Shown: positions 53,993-63,301, numbered from the stretch's first letter. The stretch: 64,000 nt of DNA from Paraburkholderia hiiakae (GCF_904848665.1 NZ_CAJHCQ010000005.1:369557-433556); one strand, 5' to 3'. Notes: a model not told the origin generated them from the letters alone. Translations and numbers: made by a program.

Positions 53993-56900
53993 ATGGCGTT
54001 GAGCTACAAAGAAAAAATGGGTGTCTCGCAGCGGCTTCTTGAGGCTATACGGCTGCGGCTTACGAGCAAAGCTAGCGAGGTTTTGCCACCAGAGGGAATC
54101 GTTTCGGACGAAGATCCCTCCGACTGCTCACTGATTGGCGGGCTCGCACCGCGACCGGATCCCGACTACCACCGTGAACAGGCGCCGAGTGCCATGGGTA
54201 TGGTACTCATGGTAGAGCCAGACCAAGAAGGCAAGATTACTCTCGACCTAAGCGGCCGCTTTGATTTAACCCACCGGTACATCCCAAGCATCCAAACGAT
54301 GCGCGCAAGCATTCAGGTAGGCCCTGATGGTGACAAGAGTCGTCAGCGTTTGCCCGAATGCTATAAGCGCTTTTCTGTTGTCTTCAACGACATAGAGCTA
54401 ACCGTCACGTCGCAAGAAGTCAACGCCTGGAAGGAGATGTCCCTTGATTCGGTGTTGCGGCCGGTACAAGATGCCTGGAAAACGGATCCGAGGGTTTTCC
54501 GTGCTTGCCAGCTCAATGATAGGGGCTGGGCAAATCAAATCATTCCCTGGACAGGAGCGCATTGCGAGACGGACGAGGAATTGGCGGACTTGGTTCGAAG
54601 AAGTCTCTTCGTCAGTCAAGATATTCTCGAGCATCAAATCGTATTGCGCGTACGCTTGCGTCCGCCACCGCCTAATTTTGTCAGCGGTAACCAACGCTAC
54701 CTACTGGAAGTCTACCTGCAGAACAATACTGACTCCGCCGTAGCGCGGCAGTATGGTCTTTTGAAGCCTTGCCTGCTGGACGTCGTTTTCGAGGCTGTGC
54801 TAAAGGCTGGCTCTCAGTTTGATGTTCCCCATCGATTGCTACCGGAGGACTACCGATACCAAGCTGAAGACGGAATCGCTGGATATGGCGTCACTTGTTC
54901 AGTGCGGAAGTTGCGAGATGACTGCTTTCGTACCGATTCAATGCCGGTGTTCGCCCAACCGCGAGTTGACGCTCCAACTCCTCAGGAAGTGGGCATGGCG
55001 TTGTCGCCGAGCTTTTCTTTGCTGGCCGAACAGCCACTCGCGGTGCTGGATGGTTTCCTCGCCGCACTTTGCGGCTATAACGCGACATGGGACGCCGTCG
55101 AAGCAGACCTTGCTGGAGCGGGGAAGCTGGCTGAATTGAAAGAGGTGCAGACCGACCGCGCCGCCTATCGTCAAGAGGTGGACCTCATAACAGAAGGTGT
55201 AGAGCTTCTCCGTGAACACGACGATTTGCTCCAATGCTTCGCGTGGATGAACGAGGCGATGGGCAAGGCGATCGCTTTGCAAGGGAAGTCATTCGACGGA
55301 TGGCATTTGTTCCAACTTGGGTTCATCCTTTCCCAAGTGCGGGCGGTATTCGAGCGGCACTGCATGGTCCACGAACGGCATAACGTTGCCGACACTGCGG
55401 ACGTGCTCTGGTTCGCAACAGGCGGGGGAAAGACGGAAGCATACCTGGGGATAATTGTCTTCGCAATGCTATATGGGCGCAAGAGAGGGCGCCACTACGG
55501 TACGACTGCGTGGATGCGATTCCCATTGCGTATGCTTTCCGCTCAGCAGTTTCAGCGCCTATCGTATGTAGTCGCCCAAGCAGAGATGCTTCGTTGCCGA
55601 GAAGGGATCAAGGGACACCCCTTTACGGTCGGCTACTACACCGGAAGTGGCACGCCTGGAAGCATTAGTCGCTCAGAGGCAAAGGGCTCTGCTGTTTGGT
55701 TACCGGATCTGGCTCCGGATCAACTGCAGCGGTTTCAATTTATCACCGATTGTCCGTATTGTGGGACGAGAAGATCGCTGGCCATGGTCAAGGATGTGGA
55801 GCGGTCACGCCTGCTACATCGGTGCGCGAACACAGAATGCTGGAGCAATGAGAAGTCTGGTCATGGTGACCACGGCGAAGGTATTCCGCGAGAAATAGGA
55901 ATCTATGTTAGTGACGAGGAATGTTACCGCTATTTGCCTACAGTCTTGGTCGGTACGGTCGACAAATTGGCCGTAATTGCACACAACGAACGATTCGCGG
56001 GTTACTTTGGCGCCTTCCGGCACTTTTGCCCGGAGCACGGCTTTACTGCTGATGCAAAGTGTAAGCATCAACGAATCGTTCTTACTGTGCATGGAGAATA
56101 TGAAGCAAGGGAATGCGGGAACAATTCTCGGACGAGCAGGGTCCGGACGGTCCAGCTTGCGCCAATGCTGGATCCTGGATTTCCACTTCTGATTCAAGAT
56201 GAATTGCATCTGTTGCGTGAGTCACTTGGAAACTTCGACGCCCACTATGAAACGCTCATGCAATCGTTGCAGATTGGCCACGGCGGACAAGCATCGAAGG
56301 TTCTCGCTGCGACCGCGACAATCAAGGACTTCGAGAATCATATTCTTCATCTGTATATGCGTCCTGGCAGGCGGTTTCCGGCACCAGGGGCCAAGCGCGG
56401 AGAATCGTTCTACGCTCGCGTGAGTTATGACAGCGACGGTCCTCTTACCAGACGTTGGTTCGCTGGGATTTTGCCTCTCAGCTTTACTCGGGGCGGGACG
56501 GAGAGGGCTGCGGCAGAAATCGCTTCGCGCTTTCTCGACCAAATCGACCATTGGCGCGAAGGGCTCTCGTCCGGAGTGGCGAGCGTGATTGAACAGTTGG
56601 GCTTCTCGACGTCGCGCGCGCCTGAACTGCTTGAGTACATTGGCAAATACCTGAATACCGACCTTATCTATGCGATTCGTAAGCGGCAGACAACGTTTAT
56701 TCGGGAACATCTCGAGAACCTGAACTCACGGCGTGTACAGCCTCGTACTCACGTGCTGCTTGACGGGCAAACGCCGTTGGACGACATCCTGAGCGCGATT
56801 CACAAAGTCGAATCGAAGGTGCCTTCTGATCCGATGCGACACATTGTTGCGACAAGCGTGGTGTCTCACGGCGTCGACATCTCAGAGCTCAATTTTATGG

Positions 56901-57535
56901 TGCTGGATGGATGGCCGTCATCGACCGCCGAGTACATACAATCGTCCGCCCGGAGCGGGCGAACGCAGCCCGGCATTGTCATGTCCGTGTTGAGTCCTGG
57001 AAAGCTCTTTGAATCAGGCGTATTCCTCAACTTTGGAGACTACCACTTCTTCCTGGAGAAGCTTGTAGACTCTGTCCCAATCAATCGATTCGCACCCAAT
57101 GTATTGAATCGAACACTCCCCGGGGTGTTTACTGCGGTGGTCTATAACTGGGCTAAGTTTCAGCCAGGCTGGGGAAGAGAACTCAATCGAAGCGCGAGCC
57201 AGCTCCACAAAGCACTCAATGATCCTGCTGGCATTGCGCGGCAAAAGCTTCGTGAGATGCTTATTGGCGCTCTCGATGTCCCTCCAAACGTCCAGACCCG
57301 CTTTGATATACGTGTTCTCGGCGTTTTCCGAAAGCAATTGAGTGACGAGGTCGACCGCGGTTTGCATCGCCTTCAGAACCTTGCCGCCGCCAATGTTGAC
57401 AAAGATCTCGGTACGGCGCTCGAATCGATCTACCAATTTGGGCCCATGCGGTCGTTTCGAGACATCGAAAATCAAGTCGGGCTAACGCCTTTGGATACAA
57501 AATCCGCGAACGTGCTCAGCGCCCTAGGGAGATAA
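53993..57535 (+). CDS. drmA: DISARM helicase DrmA
   Basis: 1180 residues, typical of DrmA, the superfamily 2 DNA translocase of DISARM that works with DrmB on invading DNA. Motif I is FATGGGKTEAYLG (about 474-486), motif II LIQDELHLLRESLG (Asp-Glu-Leu-His near 735), motif III AATATIKDFENHI, and motifs V-VI VATSVVSHGVDISELN and YIQSSARSGR. A zinc-like insertion, DCPYCGTRRS to CANTECWSN, lies between motifs Ia and II (about 585-615). The first 430 residues are the family-specific N domain. It lies 27 nt after the DrmE-like gene and 5 nt before drmB. Confidence 0.9.
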   Translation: MALSYKEKMGVSQRLLEAIRLRLTSKASEVLPPEGIVSDEDPSDCSLIGGLAPRPDPDYHREQAPSAMGMVLMVEPDQEGKITLDLSGRFDLTHRYIPSIQTMRASIQVGPDGDKSRQRLPECYKRFSVVFNDIELTVTSQEVNAWKEMSLDSVLRPVQDAWKTDPRVFRACQLNDRGWANQIIPWTGAHCETDEELADLVRRSLFVSQDILEHQIVLRVRLRPPPPNFVSGNQRYLLEVYLQNNTDSAVARQYGLLKPCLLDVVFEAVLKAGSQFDVPHRLLPEDYRYQAEDGIAGYGVTCSVRKLRDDCFRTDSMPVFAQPRVDAPTPQEVGMALSPSFSLLAEQPLAVLDGFLAALCGYNATWDAVEADLAGAGKLAELKEVQTDRAAYRQEVDLITEGVELLREHDDLLQCFAWMNEAMGKAIALQGKSFDGWHLFQLGFILSQVRAVFERHCMVHERHNVADTADVLWFATGGGKTEAYLGIIVFAMLYGRKRGRHYGTTAWMRFPLRMLSAQQFQRLSYVVAQAEMLRCREGIKGHPFTVGYYTGSGTPGSISRSEAKGSAVWLPDLAPDQLQRFQFITDCPYCGTRRSLAMVKDVERSRLLHRCANTECWSNEKSGHGDHGEGIPREIGIYVSDEECYRYLPTVLVGTVDKLAVIAHNERFAGYFGAFRHFCPEHGFTADAKCKHQRIVLTVHGEYEARECGNNSRTSRVRTVQLAPMLDPGFPLLIQDELHLLRESLGNFDAHYETLMQSLQIGHGGQASKVLAATATIKDFENHILHLYMRPGRRFPAPGAKRGESFYARVSYDSDGPLTRRWFAGILPLSFTRGGTERAAAEIASRFLDQIDHWREGLSSGVASVIEQLGFSTSRAPELLEYIGKYLNTDLIYAIRKRQTTFIREHLENLNSRRVQPRTHVLLDGQTPLDDILSAIHKVESKVPSDPMRHIVATSVVSHGVDISELNFMVLDGWPSSTAEYIQSSARSGRTQPGIVMSVLSPGKLFESGVFLNFGDYHFFLEKLVDSVPINRFAPNVLNRTLPGVFTAVVYNWAKFQPGWGRELNRSASQLHKALNDPAGIARQKLREMLIGALDVPPNVQTRFDIRVLGVFRKQLSDEVDRGLHRLQNLAAANVDKDLGTALESIYQFGPMRSFRDIENQVGLTPLDTKSANVLSALGR

Positions 57536-57540
57536 AAGCG

Positions 57541-59613
57541 ATGGCCGACAGTGAACAAGAGCTGATCCAAAACAGTCGTGTGTTTTACGAGAATTATCTG
57601 CCTGGCGCGGTGCTTCGACAACGCAATCAGGCGCTTGCACAGGTCGTCGGCGTCTCCGATCGTGAAGACGCGCTGGAGGGACTCGATCGAAATCAGCTGA
57701 TTGATGCGGTTCGCAAGTTCCTTTCCGACTGGAAGAGTAACGGGGGGGCCGTCGAGGCGCTCTTTGAGGAGGCTGCCGAGCGCAATGACTTCCGTGTTCA
57801 AGCGCCGAGCGAGATTTACGTTACACCATTCCCGCTGGTTCTGTGTTGCAACAAGTGCGGAGCGCTAGAGAATCACGATAAACCAAGACGAGCAGCAGAT
57901 TTGATTCTCGCTTCGACTCACGCACGCATAAGTGCAAAAGCGAACCAAGCGCATATTCGATGTAACAGGAATGGCTGTAGCGGCCGGATGCAGCAGGTAC
58001 CATACGTCGTAGTGCATCGGTGTGGGCACATGACGCCTATGACTGTGCCTCCTGCAGCGCGTGGGACGGCTTCTCTTGGGTTGCGTGCGAACGCTGGCAT
58101 GTACCGTCAAAACATGTTCTTCGATATGTTCACAGACGAAAATGTTGCCAGTGCGACCACTGAACTATGTCCTACCTGCTCCGTGAGTAGCGCGAACACC
58201 GGAACAACGGTGCCGCCTCTTCAGAAGGGGACACCTGTCGGCGGAGGTGATGCCTTCTTTCCGCAGATTCTTCAGTTTGTTGCGCTAACTAAGATTCCTG
58301 GTGAGTTGGTATCTAACGTTCAGGCCGAACTTGCACGACAGCTGGAGGGGGCAGAACTGGCGGGCCGGGCAAAGGATCTAGGCGAAGGAGTAACGCTTGG
58401 GCTTCTGGGGTGCGTCGATAGCCTGACGCTGCAATCCGAACTTCTCCAGATTCTGGAGGGAGGAACCGCGTCTCAGGAAGAGCTGGCGGATGTACAAGCT
58501 AAGCGTAAAAAGCTCGAACAGGACCTGAAGAAGCTCGAAGACCTTATAAAGGACGGAGCGGACTTCCAGTCGATTTACGAAGCCGCAAGGAGGGAGCTGT
58601 CTAAACTGGTAAGCAAAGCTGGCGCCTCGGAGGGCACTTTCTCCGACGTGCGCCAATTCGTCAGCGGCGGCCAAATTTTGCGAGAGCTAGTCGAGCAACG
58701 CAGAACGATGGAGGCAGTACTTTTACGTCATGATGTCGGTCGCCAAGGCATCGAATCGTCAATCGAATCTACGATCGATCCGATTATGAAGGCCGGTCGG
58801 GCTGAGGACTGGAAGGATGTGCAGGAAGTTTATCGCATCTCAGATGTGGCGCATATTCCGGATTTGAAGGTAGTACTGTCAGCGGTTGGTTTCACGCGCG
58901 AAAAGCGGGAGCCAGAGCGCAATCCCGATGAAGTCGCGGTCAAGCTCAATCCTTTTGAAGACAGAGTGCGGACTTCGTCAAAGGGAAAAGCAGTCTTGTA
59001 TGCGTTTAGTGCCCAAACGGAGGCGCTATGGATAAAGCTCGACCCTATCAAGGTGCTTCAATGGTGTATCGAAAGCGCCGGCTGGGAAGCTCCACGTTCT
59101 GGGATACTGCAATCCAAAGCGTCGGCGCATGCGTATCTTCTAGAAAACAGCCCGATGCTGACGCGCCCGCCTGGGCAAATTACAGAGCTGACAAAGACGC
59201 TTGGCCCGCAAAAGGCTGCGCCGTTCAATTTGCTGCATACCATCAGCCATTCACTGATGCTAACGGCGCGGCGCCACAGCGGCTACGACAGCCAAACGCT
59301 CACGGAATATCTCCTCCCGATGGACCTGAGCTTCCTGGTGTATGTGACGTCGGTTCAGAACTACACGGCCGGTGGGCTATTGACACTTTTCCAGCATTAC
59401 CTGCGCCGGTGGTTTGAGGATGCATCGCTGCACGCGTATAACTGCGCTTTCGATCCGATTTGCTCTGATGTCGGTTCGGCGTGCCCAGGTTGCATTCAGG
59501 TGTCGCGAGGATGCGAAACGTTTAACTCTGGCGTATCGCGCGCGTATCTGCACGGCGGATTCGCAGATAAGTCTCAGGGTCTCTGGATTTCCAAAGGATT
59601 TTGGCAACCGTGA
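57541..59613 (+). CDS. drmB: DISARM DUF1998 protein DrmB
   Basis: 690 residues. DrmB proteins carry a DUF1998 domain and form a complex with the DrmA helicase. Here N-terminal CxxC knuckles (LCCNKCGALE near 103-106; RCNRNGCSG near 142; VHRCGH; LCPTCS) precede a coiled-coil segment (about 320-360, ELADVQAKRKKLEQDLKKLE). The C-terminal DUF1998 signature is clear: LLHTISHSLMLTARRHSGYD, then CAFDPICSDVGSACPGCIQV (from about 635). It overlaps the next gene by 4 nt. Confidence 0.9.
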   Translation: MADSEQELIQNSRVFYENYLPGAVLRQRNQALAQVVGVSDREDALEGLDRNQLIDAVRKFLSDWKSNGGAVEALFEEAAERNDFRVQAPSEIYVTPFPLVLCCNKCGALENHDKPRRAADLILASTHARISAKANQAHIRCNRNGCSGRMQQVPYVVVHRCGHMTPMTVPPAARGTASLGLRANAGMYRQNMFFDMFTDENVASATTELCPTCSVSSANTGTTVPPLQKGTPVGGGDAFFPQILQFVALTKIPGELVSNVQAELARQLEGAELAGRAKDLGEGVTLGLLGCVDSLTLQSELLQILEGGTASQEELADVQAKRKKLEQDLKKLEDLIKDGADFQSIYEAARRELSKLVSKAGASEGTFSDVRQFVSGGQILRELVEQRRTMEAVLLRHDVGRQGIESSIESTIDPIMKAGRAEDWKDVQEVYRISDVAHIPDLKVVLSAVGFTREKREPERNPDEVAVKLNPFEDRVRTSSKGKAVLYAFSAQTEALWIKLDPIKVLQWCIESAGWEAPRSGILQSKASAHAYLLENSPMLTRPPGQITELTKTLGPQKAAPFNLLHTISHSLMLTARRHSGYDSQTLTEYLLPMDLSFLVYVTSVQNYTAGGLLTLFQHYLRRWFEDASLHAYNCAFDPICSDVGSACPGCIQVSRGCETFNSGVSRAYLHGGFADKSQGLWISKGFWQP

Positions 59614-60419
59614 GTACAGCAACACATGACGCGTTAGTGAAACAGCTTTCCGAATATATGAATGGAATGTCGATCCACGAGGCTAGAGCGTTAGCTCATA
59701 GCTTGACTGTTTCGGTTAGCGCGTACGCCGCAAAGATCTCCTCGGGCTCATCAAAAGACAGAGTGGATTGCCTTCCGATCTTTCCCAAAGAGGTTTGGAC
59801 AGAATTGTCTGTTGGTGTCCCGTGGGAGGCTTTTTCACATGCCTATGGGGCATGCGCTGGGAGGACACACTCCCAGCATGTCGAAGCCGTTTGTAGCGGA
59901 CCTCACTATCTGGATTCGGCTACTGCGTCACATCCAAGGACGTCGGGACTCTGGGGCGGCAGCCTGCTCGTGGCGATCGGAAAATTGCTCCACGAGGTCG
60001 ACCGAGAGGTTCAACTATTCTCGCCCTATTGGAGAAAAGAAGGGTGCAGGGCGCTGCTTGCTGCAGCGAGCCGTGAGAGCTACGCTGGTGTCGCTGTAAA
60101 TATTTTCACTCAACCGGTGCGTCGGATGAGAAATGAGGATTTCGAGGGGCTAAGTTATTTCGTCAGTATGCTAAAGACTATGAATGCGGCGGTTCGCATA
60201 GCAACTCCGCGAGCCTTTGACGGCCTCACCCCGATGTTGCACTCGAAATTGATTGTCGCAGACGGGGTTAAAGCGTATGTGGGCAGTGCAAACTTTACTA
60301 AATCTGGTCTAGACCACGGATTTGAGGCTGGAGTTCTAGTTGTCGGTCCTGTTGCCGCAGCGTTCGCGGGTTGGGCGCGCGCAATCGAAAGTGTTTGCGA
60401 GATTGAGAGTAGCTTCTAG
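59610..60419 (+). CDS. drmC: DISARM phospholipase D-family protein DrmC
   Basis: 269 residues from a GTG overlapping the drmB stop (GTGA). A single PLD catalytic motif is present, LHSKLIVADGVKAYVGSANF (His 211, Lys 213, Asp 218), with the downstream Ser/Asn pair; such single-motif proteins act as dimers. An earlier half-domain includes REVQLFSPYWRKEGCRALLA. DrmC is the nuclease-like accessory subunit of DISARM. It is the last gene of the operon. Confidence 0.9.
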   Translation: MSTATHDALVKQLSEYMNGMSIHEARALAHSLTVSVSAYAAKISSGSSKDRVDCLPIFPKEVWTELSVGVPWEAFSHAYGACAGRTHSQHVEAVCSGPHYLDSATASHPRTSGLWGGSLLVAIGKLLHEVDREVQLFSPYWRKEGCRALLAAASRESYAGVAVNIFTQPVRRMRNEDFEGLSYFVSMLKTMNAAVRIATPRAFDGLTPMLHSKLIVADGVKAYVGSANFTKSGLDHGFEAGVLVVGPVAAAFAGWARAIESVCEIESSF

Positions 60420-60786
60420 CTCCACGTATTCGAGTTACGCAATTGGGGCCAGGAACGAAGCCTGACGGCATTGGAGGCTGGAGAAGGCGTGGTGCCCGAT
60501 TCCGCCGCAATGAACGACTACCTGTGCACGTAGAGAGAAACTGCGAGATCGATCCGCAAAGCTGAGGGAAGCAAACGCAAAGACGGTGAACACTCTGCGA
60601 AGACGAAAGTCTGCTGCCTAAGTTGCGGTGTGAGGTGTCCTAGAACAACGCTGTTGCACGACCAATTGATCCCGCTTTGGTGGAATCGTTGGTATCAAAT
60701 CGGATTGATCTGAGCTGTAGTAGGCGTTATTTTGGGATTAGATGCTTGGCTATCATGTCGCAGGTCCAATCAGTCGGAGATCCTGC
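60420..60786. other. gene-free stretch after the DISARM-like operon
   Basis: 367 bp with no convincing frame, and no strong terminator hairpin. An SRAP gene starts at its right end. If the recombinase element ended here, a core repeat would be expected; none was recognised. Confidence 0.4.
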
Positions 60787-61581
60787 ATGTGCACGAATTA
60801 TGCGGCAGCGCGGCGTGATCATCTCTTTCGGCACTTCGGTGTGGAACCGCCGGATAGTCCTTGGCGAGAAGATGTGTACAAGGATTATCGGGCTCCGATC
60901 ATTCGCCGAGTCGACGGTCAGTTGCGTGCAGACCTCGCTACATTTGGGATCGTCCCGCGCAAGCACATCCCGAATGGCGTAAGGGTCTTCGATACGATGA
61001 ACGCACGAAGCGAGACAGTCGGAGAGCGTCGTAGCTTCAGCGGGGCATGGAGGAAGCAGCAACTCGCGTTGATTCCGTGCGAGGCGTTCTACGAACCGAA
61101 CTATGAGAGCGGCAAGGCGGAGCGCTGGAAGATAGGCATGGCAGACGGGTCACCGTTCGCAATTGCTGGACTTTGGAGGGAATGGGACGAGCCAGAGGGC
61201 AAGGTGTGGTCGTTCGCGATGCTGACAGTTAACGCAGCCGAGCACCCGCTCATGAGCCGTTTCCACAAACCCGGCGACGAGAAGCGTTCGGTCGTGCTTG
61301 TGCAGCCGGACGAGTATTCTAGTTGGCTCTCTTCCCGCTCAACCGATGAGGCTCGTTCGTTTCTCAATCTCATTCCGGACAGCGCAATGCATGCCGAGCT
61401 GTGTCCGGCGCCTCCTCGCGTATCTAAGGTGAAGCCGAACGCTGTCGAGGGGGGGGCGAGTAGTGGCATTCGAAATAGAAGCGTGTGCGGAGCGGCGGCG
61501 CACTGGGCCGCCTTTTGGACACTACCCTTCCCGCGTGTCCGTGCACTTCGCTCGAAAGCGCCAGTGGCACACGAGGCGTGA
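60787..61581 (+). CDS. SRAP (YedK/HMCES-family) abasic-site protein
   Basis: 264 residues from the ATG at 60787 (MCTNYAAARRDHLFRHFGVE), with GGAG 7 nt upstream. Cys2, exposed as the N terminus after Met removal, forms the covalent link to abasic sites in single-stranded DNA. Other active-site features are TMNARSETV, PCEAFYEPNY (Glu) and EHPLMSRFHKP (His). The protein is family-like to about residue 215. The last 45 residues after KPNAVEGGA look like read-through: a run of eight G at 61449-61456 shifts the frame, and one more G would give a stop two codons later. Confidence 0.85.
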   Translation: MCTNYAAARRDHLFRHFGVEPPDSPWREDVYKDYRAPIIRRVDGQLRADLATFGIVPRKHIPNGVRVFDTMNARSETVGERRSFSGAWRKQQLALIPCEAFYEPNYESGKAERWKIGMADGSPFAIAGLWREWDEPEGKVWSFAMLTVNAAEHPLMSRFHKPGDEKRSVVLVQPDEYSSWLSSRSTDEARSFLNLIPDSAMHAELCPAPPRVSKVKPNAVEGGASSGIRNRSVCGAAAHWAAFWTLPFPRVRALRSKAPVAHEA

Positions 61582-61662
61582 TACTGTTGCCTGTGTGATG
61601 CCACTTAGTGGGCGTCGCGTTTCCCGATACGCCCCTCTCACAGGAGGGTGCACGCACTACTA

Positions 61663-62100
61663 TCACGTTGCAGCGTTGATCATCGCAAGCTGGCTCTCGG
61701 TCAGCACACTGATGCAAAATCCGACGTTCGCGTTGGCGAAGGGATCGCCTTCCAGGCGCGGTGTGTCCCGGTTCCGGTTGTTGGCCTGCTCGAACACGAG
61801 GTCGTGGCCGGGCATCGTTTCAAAGATGTAGCCGTTGTACTCCAGCCACATGTGCTCCGGCAGTTTCTGCCCGCGCCGGAATCCTCCGTAGATGGTGCAC
61901 GGCCTGTCGGTCAGTGCAGGCCTCAACCGGGCGCGAACCGTGACGACAGCACGTTCCACCGTCGCCGATCGCCAACCCTTGTTGTTTTCCACACTCTCCG
62001 GAGAGGCTTCGGTATAGGCCGTATTCACACGCGCCATCCGGTCGTCATCCTCGTAGCCGTCGATTGCCCATACATGGCATGCTGCCTGCCTGAAACCCAT
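61663..62100 (-). CDS. hypothetical protein downstream of the exported tail-collar-like protein
   Basis: 145 residues, no signal peptide (MGFRQAACHVWAIDGYEDDD). The central PEHMWLEYNGYIFETMPGHD contains a His-x-Trp-x-Glu-type stretch like that in papain-like/transglutaminase folds, and a possible Cys in DRPCTIYGGF precedes it. That hint is weak. It starts 28 nt after the exported protein gene in the same direction, so the two probably work together. Confidence 0.62.
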   Translation of the reverse strand: MGFRQAACHVWAIDGYEDDDRMARVNTAYTEASPESVENNKGWRSATVERAVVTVRARLRPALTDRPCTIYGGFRRGQKLPEHMWLEYNGYIFETMPGHDLVFEQANNRNRDTPRLEGDPFANANVGFCISVLTESQLAMINAAT

Positions 62101-62128
62101 AGGTTCTCCCGGGGCGCGTGGCCCACGC

Positions 62129-63301
62129 CTAGTTCACCCGCACAAAGAAGTTCACGACGATCGTCTTCGGACGCGTCTCGGAGTCGAAGTTCGCCTGTTC
62201 ACCCGAGTCGGTGTAGATCGAGGGCGTATTCCCGTAAGCATGGCGCGCCACGGGGTTGTCGCCTCCCCCCTGCCCGTCGCCCATGATTTGCCACGGCCCT
62301 GGCAGGGCATGGGTATGGCGCTGCAGCGCGTCTTCCTGGGTCTGCCCCAGCGGCGGCGTCAAGCCGCTCTTGTATTCGCGGGGATAGCGCCCCTGACAGT
62401 CCGGTAGCGGCGCGCCATTCGTGAGGCTCGCCCACGTCGTACCGGGCGCGGTGCCGCCCGAGCAGAGTCGCCATGTCTGCCCGGGATGCTGGGCATTGAA
62501 GGTCGTTTCATCGAAGAACGACATCACGATATCGCCGACCGCATAGGTGCTCGGCGCGGGTGCCGGCTTGTCGGAAATGGCGGGGAACGTGAAGCTCGCT
62601 GAGCCGTAGGCCGTGTTCAGCGACAACTGGGCGGCGAGCTTCGCATCGTTGCGCGAGCAGTCAATATGCCATCCCTCAGGGCCGATTTCTTTCGGTACGT
62701 TGCGGCAGGAGATCTGCTTCGGATCGTAGTCAAAGGACTTGACCTGCGAGGTCGGCGATGAGCCGCCGATCGGGTTGTACTTCGCGTAGATCTGGAACTG
62801 GCGCGAGTCGGTTGGCGTGAGGTATGCGGAGAACGGGTTGCCCGACACGCACTGCACGAACGCCTGCGCGAGGTTGGCGTCAGCGATGCGGATCTTGCTC
62901 GTGGTCGACTGGTTCACCGTGCTGAAGGAGTCCTGCTGGCTGCACAGCGTCTGGTAGTCCTGGCTGAAGTGCGAATCCTGCCCGGAGAATCCGAAGCCGA
63001 CCATGACCTCCTCGATCGGAATGTCGGCGTTGAGCGAATCCGACTGTGCGTCCTGGACCGTCTTGTAGTGCGCTGAGCAGAAGCGGTTGAGGAACACGCG
63101 CTGCTGGAAGTTCGTGCCCAGCACGTCATGCTGGTCGAACACGCCATCCTTGAGCAACTGGTTACAGTCGTTGGGATTGGCGGTCAGATCGGAAGTGGTG
63201 CCGAGGAACGCGGAAGGGTGGACGACTTTCTGCGCCAGTGCAGGATCGAGGAGGAAGGCCAGCACGATGGCAGGCAGGGCGAGGTGCGTGATCTTTTTCA
63301 T
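62129..63301 (-). CDS. exported Cys-rich protein with phage tail-collar-like C terminus
   Basis: 390 residues from the ATG at 63301, with GGAGA 6 nt upstream. The signal peptide is MKKITHLALPAIVLAFLLDP with cleavage after ALA. The central part (about 25-250) contains at least six Cys and is unrecognised. The C-terminal 130 residues resemble tail-collar/receptor-binding domains: DCQGRYPREYKSGLTPPLGQ, then DALQRHTHALPG, and the ending RPKTIVVNFFVRVN. A secreted protein with such a domain could bind surface glycans. Export is well supported; role is open. Confidence 0.75.
   Translation of the reverse strand: MKKITHLALPAIVLAFLLDPALAQKVVHPSAFLGTTSDLTANPNDCNQLLKDGVFDQHDVLGTNFQQRVFLNRFCSAHYKTVQDAQSDSLNADIPIEEVMVGFGFSGQDSHFSQDYQTLCSQQDSFSTVNQSTTSKIRIADANLAQAFVQCVSGNPFSAYLTPTDSRQFQIYAKYNPIGGSSPTSQVKSFDYDPKQISCRNVPKEIGPEGWHIDCSRNDAKLAAQLSLNTAYGSASFTFPAISDKPAPAPSTYAVGDIVMSFFDETTFNAQHPGQTWRLCSGGTAPGTTWASLTNGAPLPDCQGRYPREYKSGLTPPLGQTQEDALQRHTHALPGPWQIMGDGQGGGDNPVARHAYGNTPSIYTDSGEQANFDSETRPKTIVVNFFVRVN

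Noticed and set aside
44430..60419. BREX, Zorya or Druantia system
   Set aside because: No PglX, PglZ, BrxC, ZorAB or DruE-type gene is present, whereas the DUF1998, PLD and helicase trio fits DrmABC.
60742..60786. Longer start for the right SRAP gene
   Set aside because: The catalytic Cys must follow the initiator Met directly, which fixes the start at 60787.
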